Part shown: positions 26,311 through 35,563 of the stretch, one piece after another | Numbering within the stretch: position 1 is the stretch's first letter | Layout: every line of letters starts with the position of its first letter | NCBI GenBank assembly: GCA_964525495.1 | Contig: CAZGHS010000008.1 | Location: 1 to 63,491, forward strand | Reading direction: 5' to 3' | From: CAZGHS01 sp964525495 | GTDB taxonomy: Bacteria > Patescibacteriota > Microgenomatia > JALYQM01 | Length of the DNA: 63,491 bases | The notes under the pieces: generated by a model | What the model was told of the DNA's origin: nothing | The model's input: only the letters and a program-made list of their open reading frames with translations | Databases searched by the model: none | Made by a program: the position numbers and the translations under genes

Positions 26311-27048
26311 CTAAATAGTCTGTACTTGTGAAATTAACGATTTAAGCGATTCTTGCACCAGAGGCAGGCCAGGCTGTCCGTCATAAATTACTGGATTGAA
26401 AATATAGTAGTGTGCGACACTAGGAGCCTGCTGTATCTCCCGTAGGGATATCTGCAAACGTTGCCCGGGATTTTCTCTCTGACCTACCCGTTCAAACAAC
26501 TGTTCAAAACTCTCTGGAACAATAAATAGTGCAACGATATTTGCTTTACCATGAAGTTTTTCTCTAAGTACATCCAACTTATCCACAGTCATCAAAATCA
26601 TGGCATTACCTTTATGCAAAGATTTTTCTACATTCAATAGTGGAATACCATATACAGATCCATTAAAGATATTGTATTCAATCAATCCATACTCGGACGA
26701 AAGGTTCTCAGCATACTCAGGATCTGACTCCTCTTCTCGCTTCTCTCGCATCCACAAATAACTACTTTCTAATTCACCTTCATGTTCCCGGCGAGCCCGA
26801 CTCGTAGCTGTTTGAATTTTCTGTACAATACCATCAGCAAATAGCTCCTTAGACACTGTATCCTTACCTACTCCCCCTGGCCCACACAAAACAAACAAAA
26901 ACGGCAAGTCTTTTTGTATCTCTAACTCATTATTCTTAAAAATCAAAGGGATATCGGTTTTCTGCGCATTTTTCAACAAATAGGTCTGGGGATCAAAATT
27001 TAGCCTATCGGATTCTGAAATAAGGTGAGAAAGATCAGTTTGTTGCAT
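26311..27048 (-). CDS. Guanylate-kinase-like protein
   Basis: 245 residues. A P-loop (CGPGGVGKDTVSKEL, ~53) and the region TATSRARREHEGE match the guanylate kinase layout (P-loop, then T-x-R-x-x-R-x-x-E). Later residues follow the GMK lid and VDKLDV core. About 45 extra N-terminal residues precede the kinase domain. Guanylate kinase converts GMP to GDP; because the motif is not exact (GKDT rather than GKST), another nucleotide kinase role is possible. TATACT lies about 30 nt upstream. Confidence 0.75.
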   Translation of the reverse strand: MQQTDLSHLISESDRLNFDPQTYLLKNAQKTDIPLIFKNNELEIQKDLPFLFVLCGPGGVGKDTVSKELFADGIVQKIQTATSRARREHEGELESSYLWMREKREEESDPEYAENLSSEYGLIEYNIFNGSVYGIPLLNVEKSLHKGNAMILMTVDKLDVLREKLHGKANIVALFIVPESFEQLFERVGQRENPGQRLQISLREIQQAPSVAHYYIFNPVIYDGQPGLPLVQESLKSLISQVQTI

Positions 27049-27164
27049 ACAGAATTTATTTCAACAAGTATAGCATATACAACAATACCTAGGGTGAAAA
27101 TAGCATAAAACCATACAGTCCTATAGTAAATTTACAAATTTAATAGCATATGATATTATTCTGA

Positions 27165-27372
27165 AATCCTTTAGAGTCTATCTAAACGATACGGCCTCCG
27201 GCCGCACTTTAAGAGAGAGTAACACTCAAATTTTCTATTTTAGGTTCATTTCGGCTTCAACGTGTCAAAAACACGTTTTTAATATAACCGTATCCGTCTA
27301 TAGAAAGGAGCCGCCTGACAGCCAATCGGAACCCACACCTTAGTAGTCGAAGAAGATATAAGGAGTTTTCCG
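27165..27372 (+). promoter_or_regulatory. Structured leader of the 182-aa gene
   Basis: Within the gene-free 27049-27372. A possible extended -10 (TGATATTAT, about 27148) is followed by a leader with GGCC hairpin, a terminator-like ACGTGT-caaaa-ACACGTTTTT (about 27258-27281), a long-range GATACGG / CCGTATC pair enclosing both, and AAGGAG before the ATG. It has an attenuator-like layout; the ligand or signal is unknown. Confidence 0.45.
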
Positions 27373-27921
27373 ATGTATCGACCTCTACAGGCAAATGTAA
27401 AAACCCCGAGTGGAACGGTATCCTTTACGAATCTCCGCTACCAGGTAGGCAATGTACCCGATGCAAACGCTAAAGGACAGCGCAGCGGCACAACGGCTGT
27501 CATTACGATTGACGCGGAGCTGCCTACTGAAATACAAGACAAGGCGGTAAAAAAGGTACTGCTCTTAATGGCAAACGGTACGCCAAACTGTACAGCAATT
27601 GCTGAGCGAACTCCTCATCATCGGCTGTATCAGGCCCTACCTGAATCCGACCCACTCGGGCGCCCGCCTTCAAGAGCAGCAAAATTCGCCGGAGGGACGA
27701 CTCCCAAAAACAATAACCGTGTTGCCCATCAAGCAACAACACAAGCAACGCCAGCCAAGCCGCAGTCGAACCCAATCATTAGGCAGCCAGTGCTTGCACG
27801 GATAAACCGTCAAAACACAAACCCTGGCCCGCTGAACCTGCGGCACCCTGAAGACCGCGAACGCAAGGTCGAGGATAAGAACAAGGAAAAACGCCTTCAG
27901 CCGCGCCAGCGCCGAGAATAA
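27373..27921 (+). CDS. Basic Pro/Gln/Asn-rich orphan, 182 aa
   Basis: No family is recognised. The first ~75 residues look globular with beta strands (TVSFTNLRYQVG, TAVITIDAELP) and a helix (DKAVKKVLLLMANG). The remaining ~105 are low-complexity, basic and Pro-rich, ending in RQRRE; probably disordered and perhaps nucleic-acid binding (inference). AAGGAG lies 9 nt before the ATG. A 14-bp hairpin follows 13 nt after the stop. Codon use is more G+C-rich than the flanking genes. Confidence 0.7.
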   Translation: MYRPLQANVKTPSGTVSFTNLRYQVGNVPDANAKGQRSGTTAVITIDAELPTEIQDKAVKKVLLLMANGTPNCTAIAERTPHHRLYQALPESDPLGRPPSRAAKFAGGTTPKNNNRVAHQATTQATPAKPQSNPIIRQPVLARINRQNTNPGPLNLRHPEDRERKVEDKNKEKRLQPRQRRE

Positions 27922-27934
27922 TCTGTCCTAAGTC

Positions 27935-27982
27935 CGAGCGGAGCTTGCAACCATTTTTACATTCCAAAGCAAGCTCCGCTCG
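27935..27982. repeat. 14-bp perfect inverted repeat after the 182-aa gene
   Basis: CGAGCGGAGCTTGC (27935-27948) and its exact complement (27969-27982) with a 20-nt loop. No T-run on either side, so a Rho-independent terminator is uncertain; it may protect the mRNA 3' end. Confidence 0.75.
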
Positions 27983-28114
27983 CCGGTGTTCCGAATACAA
28001 ACAGAATAGAAAATTTATTTGTCGAAAACGAACATTTGATGATTTAGTCATTTTCTTTCGTTCGAAACAGATCAACTTGTTACTCTCTTTTTTCCCAATT
28101 CTCACAAATTAAAA

Positions 28115-28143
28115 CAAAAAAGACTCCAGCGTTAACTGAAGCC
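28115..28143 (-). terminator. Intrinsic terminator of the 361-aa membrane gene
   Basis: Minus-strand hairpin GGCTTCAG / CTGGAGTC followed by TTTTTTG, 22-50 nt after the stop codon at 28166. Confidence 0.75.
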
Positions 28144-28165
28144 CTTTTTTTTATTTCACAAAATC

Positions 28166-29251
28166 TTAGTTCAACAATGTCTCAGGATCAGGTGTTGGTT
28201 CCATCAACGTAGAATCCTCATCCATTGGCATATTATAGCGATAATCCTCAGGCATATCCTGAATCATATCATCACCATCATTTGAATTATCGGTATCCTC
28301 CAACATCATTTTATCTGTCTCATTAGTGTTCAAGTTTGATTTATTAATATTACTAATAGCCGAACCTACGATCATTGAAATGAGTAAACCATACAACACA
28401 ATCGCAAGTATAAATCCACCGACACCAAACCATACATATTTCTTACGTGTTGATGGCGCAATCTCTACATTCCCACCTTGCAACTGTTTTATATTCGCAT
28501 ACACAATATACGCATATATCATACCGATCAAATTTAAGACAAAAAACACAACACTTGAGGCAAGCGACAATATAATCGAGAGCAAGCCCATTTCCTTAGA
28601 TCCACCCATAGCAGCTTGAAGCGCGACTACAAGTATATAGACACCTATATAGACCAAACCAAAAACTAACATTCGACCGAATACACCCAATTCTCGACCA
28701 CGCATATATCCACGACTTGTCAAAGCTGCGGTTAAACCTGTCTTTCCTTCATCAAGTACGACAAATCCTGCAAAACAAAACCACAGAGCTATTACCAAAC
28801 CTGGAATCAAAAAGAAGGCATATCCTGCCATCACAAGCAGTCCAACAACAAATCCAGTTGTTAAATACGGCCAGATTTTTCCTTTTGCCATTTCGTACGC
28901 TTGCTTAACACCTATCTGTTCATTATATTTCGCAACGACCATCAACATTGCCATCTGTGACCACAAAGAAATAACAATCAGAACCACATACGCAATTGCA
29001 ACAAATAAGAAAAGAAAAATTCCCGCTCCTGCTATGATTGTTGACAGGTCTGTCGTCGATCCACTATTAGCAATCCCCATTCCAACAGCCAAAAGAACCA
29101 CTACAAGTATCAATCCAAAAGCCAAAACAGTAGGAACTAACGTAATCAATACGAGAGTCTTCCATTTCGCTTTAAAAATCTCCCATGATTTTGCAAACAG
29201 AGCGCTCGGACCTAAAAATGTTCCTTGAGTCTCCAAAGTCATATCAGTCAT
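28166..29251 (-). CDS. Multi-pass membrane protein, YciC/GDPD-membrane-domain-like
   Basis: 361 residues with about six hydrophobic segments between ~30 and ~310. The N-terminal amphipathic stretch FAKSWEIFKAKWKTLVLITL is typical of poorly characterised bacterial proteins related to the membrane domain of glycerophosphodiesterases. The C-terminal ~50 residues are acidic and Met/Asp-rich (DNSNDGDDMIQDMPEDY). AAAGGAG lies 5 nt before the ATG, so this gene has a leader. Function unknown. Confidence 0.75.
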   Translation of the reverse strand: MTDMTLETQGTFLGPSALFAKSWEIFKAKWKTLVLITLVPTVLAFGLILVVVLLAVGMGIANSGSTTDLSTIIAGAGIFLFLFVAIAYVVLIVISLWSQMAMLMVVAKYNEQIGVKQAYEMAKGKIWPYLTTGFVVGLLVMAGYAFFLIPGLVIALWFCFAGFVVLDEGKTGLTAALTSRGYMRGRELGVFGRMLVFGLVYIGVYILVVALQAAMGGSKEMGLLSIILSLASSVVFFVLNLIGMIYAYIVYANIKQLQGGNVEIAPSTRKKYVWFGVGGFILAIVLYGLLISMIVGSAISNINKSNLNTNETDKMMLEDTDNSNDGDDMIQDMPEDYRYNMPMDEDSTLMEPTPDPETLLN

Positions 29252-29316
29252 AAAAACTCCTTTATATAATCCTTTTCTTAAGTATGAATATTAGCTGAAA
29301 ATTATGCAATAGCAAA

Positions 29317-30129
29317 TTACCCTTTACTGATAACAAGTTTTACAAATACAAACGTTGCACGAAATATGCGTACAAATCTGCCCGGATCTTTCATCAACCG
29401 ATACAACCATTCAAGTCCTAGAGATCGCATCCAGGTAGGCGCACGTGTCACACGTTGGGAAATATAATCAAACGCCCCTCCAACTCCCACAGCCACACGA
29501 CACCTTAATTCATTCGCATGCGCAGCAATCCATTCATCCTGCCACGGATGTCCATATGCCACCAACAATACATCAGGAGCAAATGCATTAATATCTGCGA
29601 GAATATCCTCTTCTTGCTTCATATCAGGATCTCGCACATTGTCCAAACCATTCGAACTCCGAAAATGAATCGCTTCATTAAACTCTGAGAGACGATTCAC
29701 TGCTTGTGCCGACACATGCTTCTTCCCTCCCAGCAAATACATTTTTCGTCCGCGCATAAACTCTTGCTGAACCAAAAGCCAAATGAGATCTACGCCGGTC
29801 AGTCGAGTTATGTTCTGAGGCTTTTGCCCCGCAATAAGCAATTGTATATACACCACAAAAAATTTCAAAAATCCAACCAATAAAGAATCTTTCTCCACCC
29901 CTCTCGTCCGCAAGTATTCAAGAGCAACAACAAGTCCATACCCATCAACTAACTGAATATCGGCTTGATTTAAAATATCTTTAAATCGGCTATTTTTCTG
30001 CGCTTCCACAACAAACTCTGGATTAATAGTCACAATATGATGCAAAGAAGACGTATCGAGATATTTTTCGATCGCATTTAAAACATCCTTATTCGAAATT
30101 GACGAAAGTCTAACTCCAAGCAATTCCAT
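29317..30129 (-). CDS. WecG/TagA/CpsF-family glycosyltransferase (GT26)
   Basis: 270 residues. Matches the family through HHIVTINPEFVVEA, the loop QLVDGYGLV, LTGVDLIW, and VAYGHPWQDEWIA near 190. Family members add N-acetylmannosamine or N-acetylmannosaminuronic acid to lipid-linked glycan intermediates. Last gene of the mreB-65aa-GT4-GT26 run, in which each gap is only 2 nt, so co-transcription is very likely. Confidence 0.88.
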   Translation of the reverse strand: MELLGVRLSSISNKDVLNAIEKYLDTSSLHHIVTINPEFVVEAQKNSRFKDILNQADIQLVDGYGLVVALEYLRTRGVEKDSLLVGFLKFFVVYIQLLIAGQKPQNITRLTGVDLIWLLVQQEFMRGRKMYLLGGKKHVSAQAVNRLSEFNEAIHFRSSNGLDNVRDPDMKQEEDILADINAFAPDVLLVAYGHPWQDEWIAAHANELRCRVAVGVGGAFDYISQRVTRAPTWMRSLGLEWLYRLMKDPGRFVRIFRATFVFVKLVISKG

Positions 30130-30131
30130 AC

Positions 30132-31301
30132 TTATGACTCCAATACTTTCAGCGTTTCCTTCGCAGCTTTCTCCCAGCTAAAACGCTTAACATTTTGCAA
30201 CCCTTTTTGTCGCAGTAGTTCAGCATACTTTCTATCAGTAACTAATTTCTTCAAACCTTGTGTAATTGCTTCCACGCTAAGCGGATCAATATACAACGCT
30301 GCATCTCCGCCAACTTCAGTCATAGGCTTTTGATTTGAAGTTAATACCGGTGTTCCGTAGGATTGCGAATCCAAAATCGGAATACCAAAACCCTCAAACA
30401 AGGAAGGAAACGCGAAACATAGAGCACTTTTGACCAGTGTAGCCGCCTCATCATCGGGAACATGTCCCAAAAACAACACCCGATCTGGAATTTGTTGTTT
30501 CTCTGCCTCCTCATAAATAGCTTTATCCAACCATCCCTTGCGTCCCACCAAAATTAATTGCAATTTTGGATACAACTCTTTAACAGCAGTATCGTCCACT
30601 AACTGACGAAACGCTTGGATTAATCGAATCAAGTTTTTGCGAGGCTGTATTGTTCCAACAAAAATAATATAGTGAGTTCCAACAGAATACTTTGTCCGCG
30701 CCACTTCCCATTTAGAGTTAACAAGCGAAGCAGGATCAAGCCGCATACCTACACCTTCATAAATCACGGTGATCTTTTTTTCCTCAGCTTTAAGCTTACG
30801 CATCAAATCATCTCGAGTCGCCTCTGACACCGCTATCAATTTGTCTGCATGCGCTACAGCATATTCAGTAGATTTATTCAACCACAAGCGATGAGGGAAT
30901 TTATGATACTGAGGCAAATACTCATAACCCAAATCATGGATAGTCACAACAGTTTTAATACTTTTTTTACGAATATACGGCAATGTATGCGCAGGAATAA
31001 ACAACACATCCGGAGTACGTTGCCACAATTCCCAGGCAAGTCCAGCCTGAGTCCATAGTCGTTTATTAGTAATCAAAACAAGTCGAAAATTCTGAGTCCG
31101 AGGAAGAGATTCTGTCACATGTGTAAGCCAGGCTTTTATACCAGGCTTGGTCTGAATTACTTCGGCAGGAAGTCTGAGATAAATTTTATACACATTCTTT
31201 CGATCAACATGAAGCAGCTGAGTAAGCAAATTAAATGAATAATTTTCCGTACCAGTACGTTGAGTAACAAATGCCCGTGATCCATCAAATCCGATTATCA
31301 T
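30132..31301 (-). CDS. Glycosyltransferase family 4
   Basis: 389 residues, GT-B fold. N-terminal FDGSRAFVTQRTGTENYSFNLL; donor-binding half with YIIFVGTIQPRKNLIRLIQAF and FPSLFEGFGIPILDSQSYGTPV. It is close in layout to mannosyltransferase-like enzymes that extend surface polysaccharides. Third gene of the mreB operon. Confidence 0.9.
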   Translation of the reverse strand: MIIGFDGSRAFVTQRTGTENYSFNLLTQLLHVDRKNVYKIYLRLPAEVIQTKPGIKAWLTHVTESLPRTQNFRLVLITNKRLWTQAGLAWELWQRTPDVLFIPAHTLPYIRKKSIKTVVTIHDLGYEYLPQYHKFPHRLWLNKSTEYAVAHADKLIAVSEATRDDLMRKLKAEEKKITVIYEGVGMRLDPASLVNSKWEVARTKYSVGTHYIIFVGTIQPRKNLIRLIQAFRQLVDDTAVKELYPKLQLILVGRKGWLDKAIYEEAEKQQIPDRVLFLGHVPDDEAATLVKSALCFAFPSLFEGFGIPILDSQSYGTPVLTSNQKPMTEVGGDAALYIDPLSVEAITQGLKKLVTDRKYAELLRQKGLQNVKRFSWEKAAKETLKVLES

Positions 31302-31303
31302 AT

Positions 31304-31501
31304 TTAATCATTCAAAAAATTAGATTTTAATCTTCTTTGTTTACGATCCTCAAGTTCTTGACGAAATTGTAATCGAGTTAATTCAATTCTTCGTTGCCTC
31401 TGACTTACTCGACCGCCTTCTCCAGACGTAACCTTTGTAGTTAATCGATCAATCTGTTCTTTACGTGAATTAGAACGAGAACGGGTTTCAGGAGATGACA
31501 T
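31304..31501 (-). CDS. Small basic orphan in the mreB operon, 65 aa
   Basis: No family is recognised. Very Arg/Ser/Gln-rich, predicted helical from ~35 on (RQRRIELTRLQFRQELEDRKQRR). It lies 2 nt from both mreB and the GT4 gene, so it is translated from the same mRNA. A structural or RNA-binding role is possible but unsupported. Confidence 0.7.
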   Translation of the reverse strand: MSSPETRSRSNSRKEQIDRLTTKVTSGEGGRVSQRQRRIELTRLQFRQELEDRKQRRLKSNFLND

Positions 31502-31503
31502 AA

Positions 31504-32514
31504 TTACCTCTTATTAATACCTCTTTTATACAAATCTATATTCTCAATAGCAATTCCTGTTCCCATAGCCACACACATCATCGGATTCTCAGCTAGGTAC
31601 ACAGGCACGCCTGTCGACTGCATCAAAAGCTTATCCAAATTCCGTAGCTGCGACGTACCACCAGACAACACGATACCCTTATCTATAATATCCGCAGCTA
31701 GTTCTGGCGGTGTCTGTTCCAACACTGTCCGAGCCATAGATACAATAGACTGCAGACTCGGCAAAATCGCGTCTGTAATATCCGAGGAAGAAATTTCAAT
31801 AATTTTCGGCAATCCATCTATCGCATCGCGGCCTTTAATCTCCATTTTCAACGGAGGATCCATCGGTGTTGCGGACGCCACATTAATTTTAATTTCCTCA
31901 GACATTCGCTCGCCTACAATTAAATTATGCTTTCTTCGAATATAGGTAGCAATGGCCTCATCAATTTTATTACCTGCCACACGCACTGATCCATGCACGA
32001 CCACTCCACCAAGTGAGATAACTGCCGCCTCAGCAGAGCCACCACCAATATCAATAATCATATTTCCTGAAGGGTTCGCAATCGGGATCTTCGCACCAAT
32101 CGAAGCAGCAAGCGGCTCATCGATCAAATACGCAGTCTTCGCACCAGCCGCCATTGTTGCATCCAGCACAGCTCGCTTCTCTACAGATGTCACACCAGAC
32201 GGCACACATATCATCACCTCAGGTTTAAAAATACGCGATGTTCCACATACTTTATCAATGAAATAACGCAGCATCGCTTCAGTAATAATATAGTCAGCGA
32301 TCACACCATCTCTCATAGGCCGTGACGCAACAATATTAGTAGGAGTGCGACCAAGCATCTCTCGAGCTTCGCTTCCAACCGCGACAACCTTATTATCATC
32401 AACAGAAACTGCCACTACAGTCGGCTCGTTTAAAACAATTCCCTTGCCAGCCAGATAAACCAACGAATTTGCCGTTCCTAGATCTATTCCCAGTCTTTTG
32501 GTAAAATTAAACAT
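31504..32514 (-). CDS. mreB: Rod-shape actin homologue MreB
   Basis: Bacterial actin that organises envelope synthesis. 336 residues: LGIDLGTANSLVYL (phosphate 1), MICVPSGVTSVEKRA, LIDEPLAASIGAKIP, MIIDIGGGSAEAAVISLGG (phosphate 2) and GIVLSGGTSQLRNLD (adenosine motif). The length is normal. TATAAT (32525-32530) is 10 nt before the ATG, giving a very short leader. It heads an operon with two glycosyltransferases, linking cell shape and surface glycan synthesis. Confidence 0.95.
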   Translation of the reverse strand: MFNFTKRLGIDLGTANSLVYLAGKGIVLNEPTVVAVSVDDNKVVAVGSEAREMLGRTPTNIVASRPMRDGVIADYIITEAMLRYFIDKVCGTSRIFKPEVMICVPSGVTSVEKRAVLDATMAAGAKTAYLIDEPLAASIGAKIPIANPSGNMIIDIGGGSAEAAVISLGGVVVHGSVRVAGNKIDEAIATYIRRKHNLIVGERMSEEIKINVASATPMDPPLKMEIKGRDAIDGLPKIIEISSSDITDAILPSLQSIVSMARTVLEQTPPELAADIIDKGIVLSGGTSQLRNLDKLLMQSTGVPVYLAENPMMCVAMGTGIAIENIDLYKRGINKR

Positions 32515-32587
32515 AGTATCAGAGATTATACACTACGAAACATAAATTGAGCTCAAAATTATAATTAAATTAAACTAAAGTATTGAA

Positions 32588-32737
32588 GTATATACTTTTT
32601 TCGCTCGTGAATGCTATGGCGACTATGTGGACGGCGAGTAGTTGCGATTAGTCAACTTGAGCCGTTCACGTTATCAGTTAGTATTAATATTAAGAATTGA
32701 TAAAGGAAGCTTCATTTACAAGAGCCAAAGTATATAC
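32588..32737. repeat. Multi-stem inverted-repeat element between mreB and PEGA gene
   Basis: GTATATACTTT (32588-32598) and AAAGTATATAC (32727-32737) are exact complements. They enclose CGTGAA/TTCACG (32606-32611, 32665-32670), GACTA/TAGTC (32621-32625, 32649-32653) and a near-palindrome around GAAGCTTC (32701-32718). It lies between two divergent promoters and resembles, in layout but not sequence, the structured repeats at 7122 and 41089. Confidence 0.5.
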
Positions 32738-32783
32738 GAAATACGAATAGACTTATACTTAAAAAGCCGCTACTATAAACCTT

Positions 32784-34103
32784 ATGGATAAAAAAACTAG
32801 ATTTCTCGTATCAGCTGCATCACTCGTCATACTCGTACTCGGAACTGTCATAGGCATCATGCTTGTGCAGGGATTCACCTTTGACACTAAAACAAACAAA
32901 GTCATTCAAACCGGCGTTCTCGTAGTAAACTCAGTACCAAACGGCGCCCAGATCTTCATCGACGATCGATACCAAGACATCACCAATACAAGTATTTCTT
33001 ATCTTCCTTCCAAAAAATACAAAATCCAACTTAAAAAAGAAGGCTATGTACCATGGGAAAAAGAGCTCGAAATAGATAATAAAATAATTACAGAGGTCGA
33101 AGCGATCCTCTGGCCTGCTATCCCAAGCGTAAATCCAGTCACTACTACAGGTGCAATCAACCTCAAAGCATCACCTGACGGACTCAAAGCTGCATACGGA
33201 GTACGTTTCAATGAACAAGAAAAAGCGGGACTTTGGATCATCGATATGGCCAAGCGTACAGTATTCTCTGGCGCATCAACTGAGTTTACTCAGATCGCAC
33301 GGAACACCAATGCCCTCGACTTCAGCACCGCAGACTATGTCTGGTCTCCTGATAGCAAACAAATTCTAGTAACCCTCCAGGAAAACAAAGATCCGAATCC
33401 ACGATTCCAACGAAATTATATTCTAGACACGACACGTTTAAACAATAATCCAAGCGATATCACACTCACCAAAGAAGGCATACTCGAAACCTGGCTCGAA
33501 GAGTGGAATACGCAAGAAAACACACGCCTTCAGAAACTTGTCGGAGACGCCCAAGGTGAACGTATCGCATCAAATTCAGCCATACCTATCCGATGGTCAT
33601 GGGATAACACCATGTTCCTCTATGCCGAAGCAAGTAGCGTGACAAACGTACAATCTCCTACATCACAACCACGCATAATCCCAATCCGATCGACTCGCAC
33701 TTCAACAGAAGCAGCAGTCCTCGAACAAAACGAGAGTACCTCCTCCTCACAAATGTACCGCAAAGATATTGAGGCTCTTTCTGCAAGTGTTTCAGCTACT
33801 ATGAAAGTAAAAGTCTATGATGTTAAAAAGAAAACCAGCTACGACCTACCGCACGCAAGTTATTACAGTTGGTACCCTGCAGAAGAAAAAGCCGATCGAG
33901 CAATCCAACACCTTATCATGGTCGAAGATAATGCAATCTCAATGATAGAAACAGATGGTAAAAATAAATCCACACTATACAGTGGACCATACGAAAAAGG
34001 CCGCGTCTTCCCATGGCCAGACGGTGGACGACTCGTGTTCCTCACCAATTTCAACGCTGGAGCAGGATCCGAACCGAATCTATATACGATTAACTTAAGA
34101 TAA
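32784..34103 (+). CDS. PEGA-domain membrane-anchored protein
   Basis: 439 residues. One N-terminal membrane segment (~8-30, VILVLGTVIGIMLVQGF), then a PEGA domain (~45-105: GVLVVNSVPNGAQIFIDD, YKIQLKKEGYVPWEKEL), a fold common in surface proteins. The rest (~120-439) has WSPDS/WSWD-type strands reminiscent of a beta-propeller (YVWSPDSKQILV, PIRWSWDNTMFLY). TATAAA/TACTAT lies 4-7 nt before the ATG. The stop overlaps the next start (TAATG). Confidence 0.85.
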   Translation: MDKKTRFLVSAASLVILVLGTVIGIMLVQGFTFDTKTNKVIQTGVLVVNSVPNGAQIFIDDRYQDITNTSISYLPSKKYKIQLKKEGYVPWEKELEIDNKIITEVEAILWPAIPSVNPVTTTGAINLKASPDGLKAAYGVRFNEQEKAGLWIIDMAKRTVFSGASTEFTQIARNTNALDFSTADYVWSPDSKQILVTLQENKDPNPRFQRNYILDTTRLNNNPSDITLTKEGILETWLEEWNTQENTRLQKLVGDAQGERIASNSAIPIRWSWDNTMFLYAEASSVTNVQSPTSQPRIIPIRSTRTSTEAAVLEQNESTSSSQMYRKDIEALSASVSATMKVKVYDVKKKTSYDLPHASYYSWYPAEEKADRAIQHLIMVEDNAISMIETDGKNKSTLYSGPYEKGRVFPWPDGGRLVFLTNFNAGAGSEPNLYTINLR

Positions 34104-34723
34104 TGAAAAAAATAGCAATTATAAGCGCAATAACCGGCATCATATTAAGTTTGTTAGTTGTTTTTATACATAAGAATATATTCTCGTTTGATAGTTTTGT
34201 ACCTGTAGTAGGTTGCATGTATAAAGAACTTGGATCAACTCAAAAAAAACTTTCAAACTCCGAAATTGAAAATTTTAACTTAAAACAATCTGCAGTCCGA
34301 CTTGCTCAAAATACAAAGTATCAAAAAGGTAATATGCGATTTACAAGCTATTATGATAATGATGAGTCTACTCGAGATATTCATTATCCAGATATGTTTA
34401 AAAGCCAGCCTGAACTTTATACAAATTGGAATAATACTCCAGCAGAAAAAACAAACAGACAAATTCTCTGGTTACGAGATTCTAAACAAATCCCAAACTC
34501 GATAGAAAAAGTACTTGTATCGATTGATATTACTTTATATCAAGGCAATCTCTCAGTAGAAATCTTATCCAATGGAGCGATTCCTTGCAGTACGCCTGTA
34601 TTGGTAGCTCAACAATATGTTAGAGAGATGATGGATGAGGTTTATCTCCCAAGCGCTGCAAATGATTTTATAATAAGCAATACAACTTGGAATATTATAA
34701 GAGAACCACTACTTAATTTCTAA
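34103..34723 (+). CDS. Hypothetical membrane-anchored protein, 206 aa
   Basis: No family is recognised. N-terminal membrane segment (IAIISAITGIILSLLVVFI), then ~175 extracytoplasmic residues with one Cys near each end (GCMYKE, PCSTPV) that could form a disulphide. Translationally coupled to the PEGA gene through TAATG at 34101-34105. AT-rich coding. Its 3' end abuts the convergent sortase stop. Confidence 0.75.
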   Translation: MKKIAIISAITGIILSLLVVFIHKNIFSFDSFVPVVGCMYKELGSTQKKLSNSEIENFNLKQSAVRLAQNTKYQKGNMRFTSYYDNDESTRDIHYPDMFKSQPELYTNWNNTPAEKTNRQILWLRDSKQIPNSIEKVLVSIDITLYQGNLSVEILSNGAIPCSTPVLVAQQYVREMMDEVYLPSAANDFIISNTTWNIIREPLLNF

Positions 34724-35467
34724 TCACCTATCCAGCTTCGCTCTCACTACTAACCGCTGCCAGGTAGTTCCTGGTGGCCAACATGTTTGCAAAGACAGCA
34801 CTGGTTCAGAATACTTAGTGTCCAGTGGCGACAAATCTTTTGGACTATGCACCTTCTTGTCAAACACAATATAGTCAAATCGTTCACCCTTAAAAAATGT
34901 AGTGATCCGATCACCAGCTTCTAAGTTATGTAACAGGAAAAATATAGCATTATATTTTGGAATATCCCACGCATTCAACGTATTATGCGCAAACATATAC
35001 ACATTTCCTACATCTCCAGGATACTGCGTATCTTTAGCATGAGCGACTCCCTTTTTCAAAGCTGCATCATACTGATCTGCATTAAACGGATCGACATCAG
35101 CAACCACGGCCGAATTCGCCTTAATTTTAGGAATTAAAATTCCAAAATCTGTATTGACTGGCTTTTCTTCAAGCTCCGGCAACGGCTTTGGTGTCGATGC
35201 AGGGATAGCAGACTCTGTCGAAACAGTTGGAATAAATACAGAGTCAGGAATCTGCGCTTGCTGATTCTCCTCGGGATTCACTGTACGATCCCATCGATAC
35301 CCAACTTCAGCTGCAATCACAGGATAAAACTGCGACAATACAAACAAAATGGAAGAAAGAATTAATACGTTTCCTGCAGTACGAATCAAGAATATTTTAC
35401 GAAACTTATTCTTATGTTCGCTCTCAAAAAACATATATTTCATATCGGAAAATGTTCGAAATTTCAT
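34724..35467 (-). CDS. Sortase
   Basis: Membrane transpeptidase that attaches surface proteins to the envelope. 247 residues: membrane segment ~27-47, a Pro-rich spacer (~70-105), then the sortase barrel with FGILIPKIKANSAV, catalytic His161 (MFAHNT), Cys229 (SLQTCWPPGTT) and Arg at 238 or 242. All three catalytic residues are present. An extended -10 (TGATATACT) ends 6 nt before the ATG. No LPxTG-type substrate is visible in this window. Confidence 0.92.
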   Translation of the reverse strand: MKFRTFSDMKYMFFESEHKNKFRKIFLIRTAGNVLILSSILFVLSQFYPVIAAEVGYRWDRTVNPEENQQAQIPDSVFIPTVSTESAIPASTPKPLPELEEKPVNTDFGILIPKIKANSAVVADVDPFNADQYDAALKKGVAHAKDTQYPGDVGNVYMFAHNTLNAWDIPKYNAIFFLLHNLEAGDRITTFFKGERFDYIVFDKKVHSPKDLSPLDTKYSEPVLSLQTCWPPGTTWQRLVVRAKLDR

Positions 35468-35473
35468 GCTGAG

Positions 35474-35482
35474 AGTATATCA
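35474..35482 (-). promoter_or_regulatory. Extended -10 of the sortase gene (leaderless)
   Basis: TGATATACT on the minus strand, TATACT at 35479-35474, 6 nt before the ATG at 35467. Confidence 0.6.
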
Positions 35483-35563
35483 AAAAGTAAAACTATTGCA
35501 CAACTTATTTCCATACTATACGCTATTATTATTACTACTACCATTATCAAGATATTCAAAACT

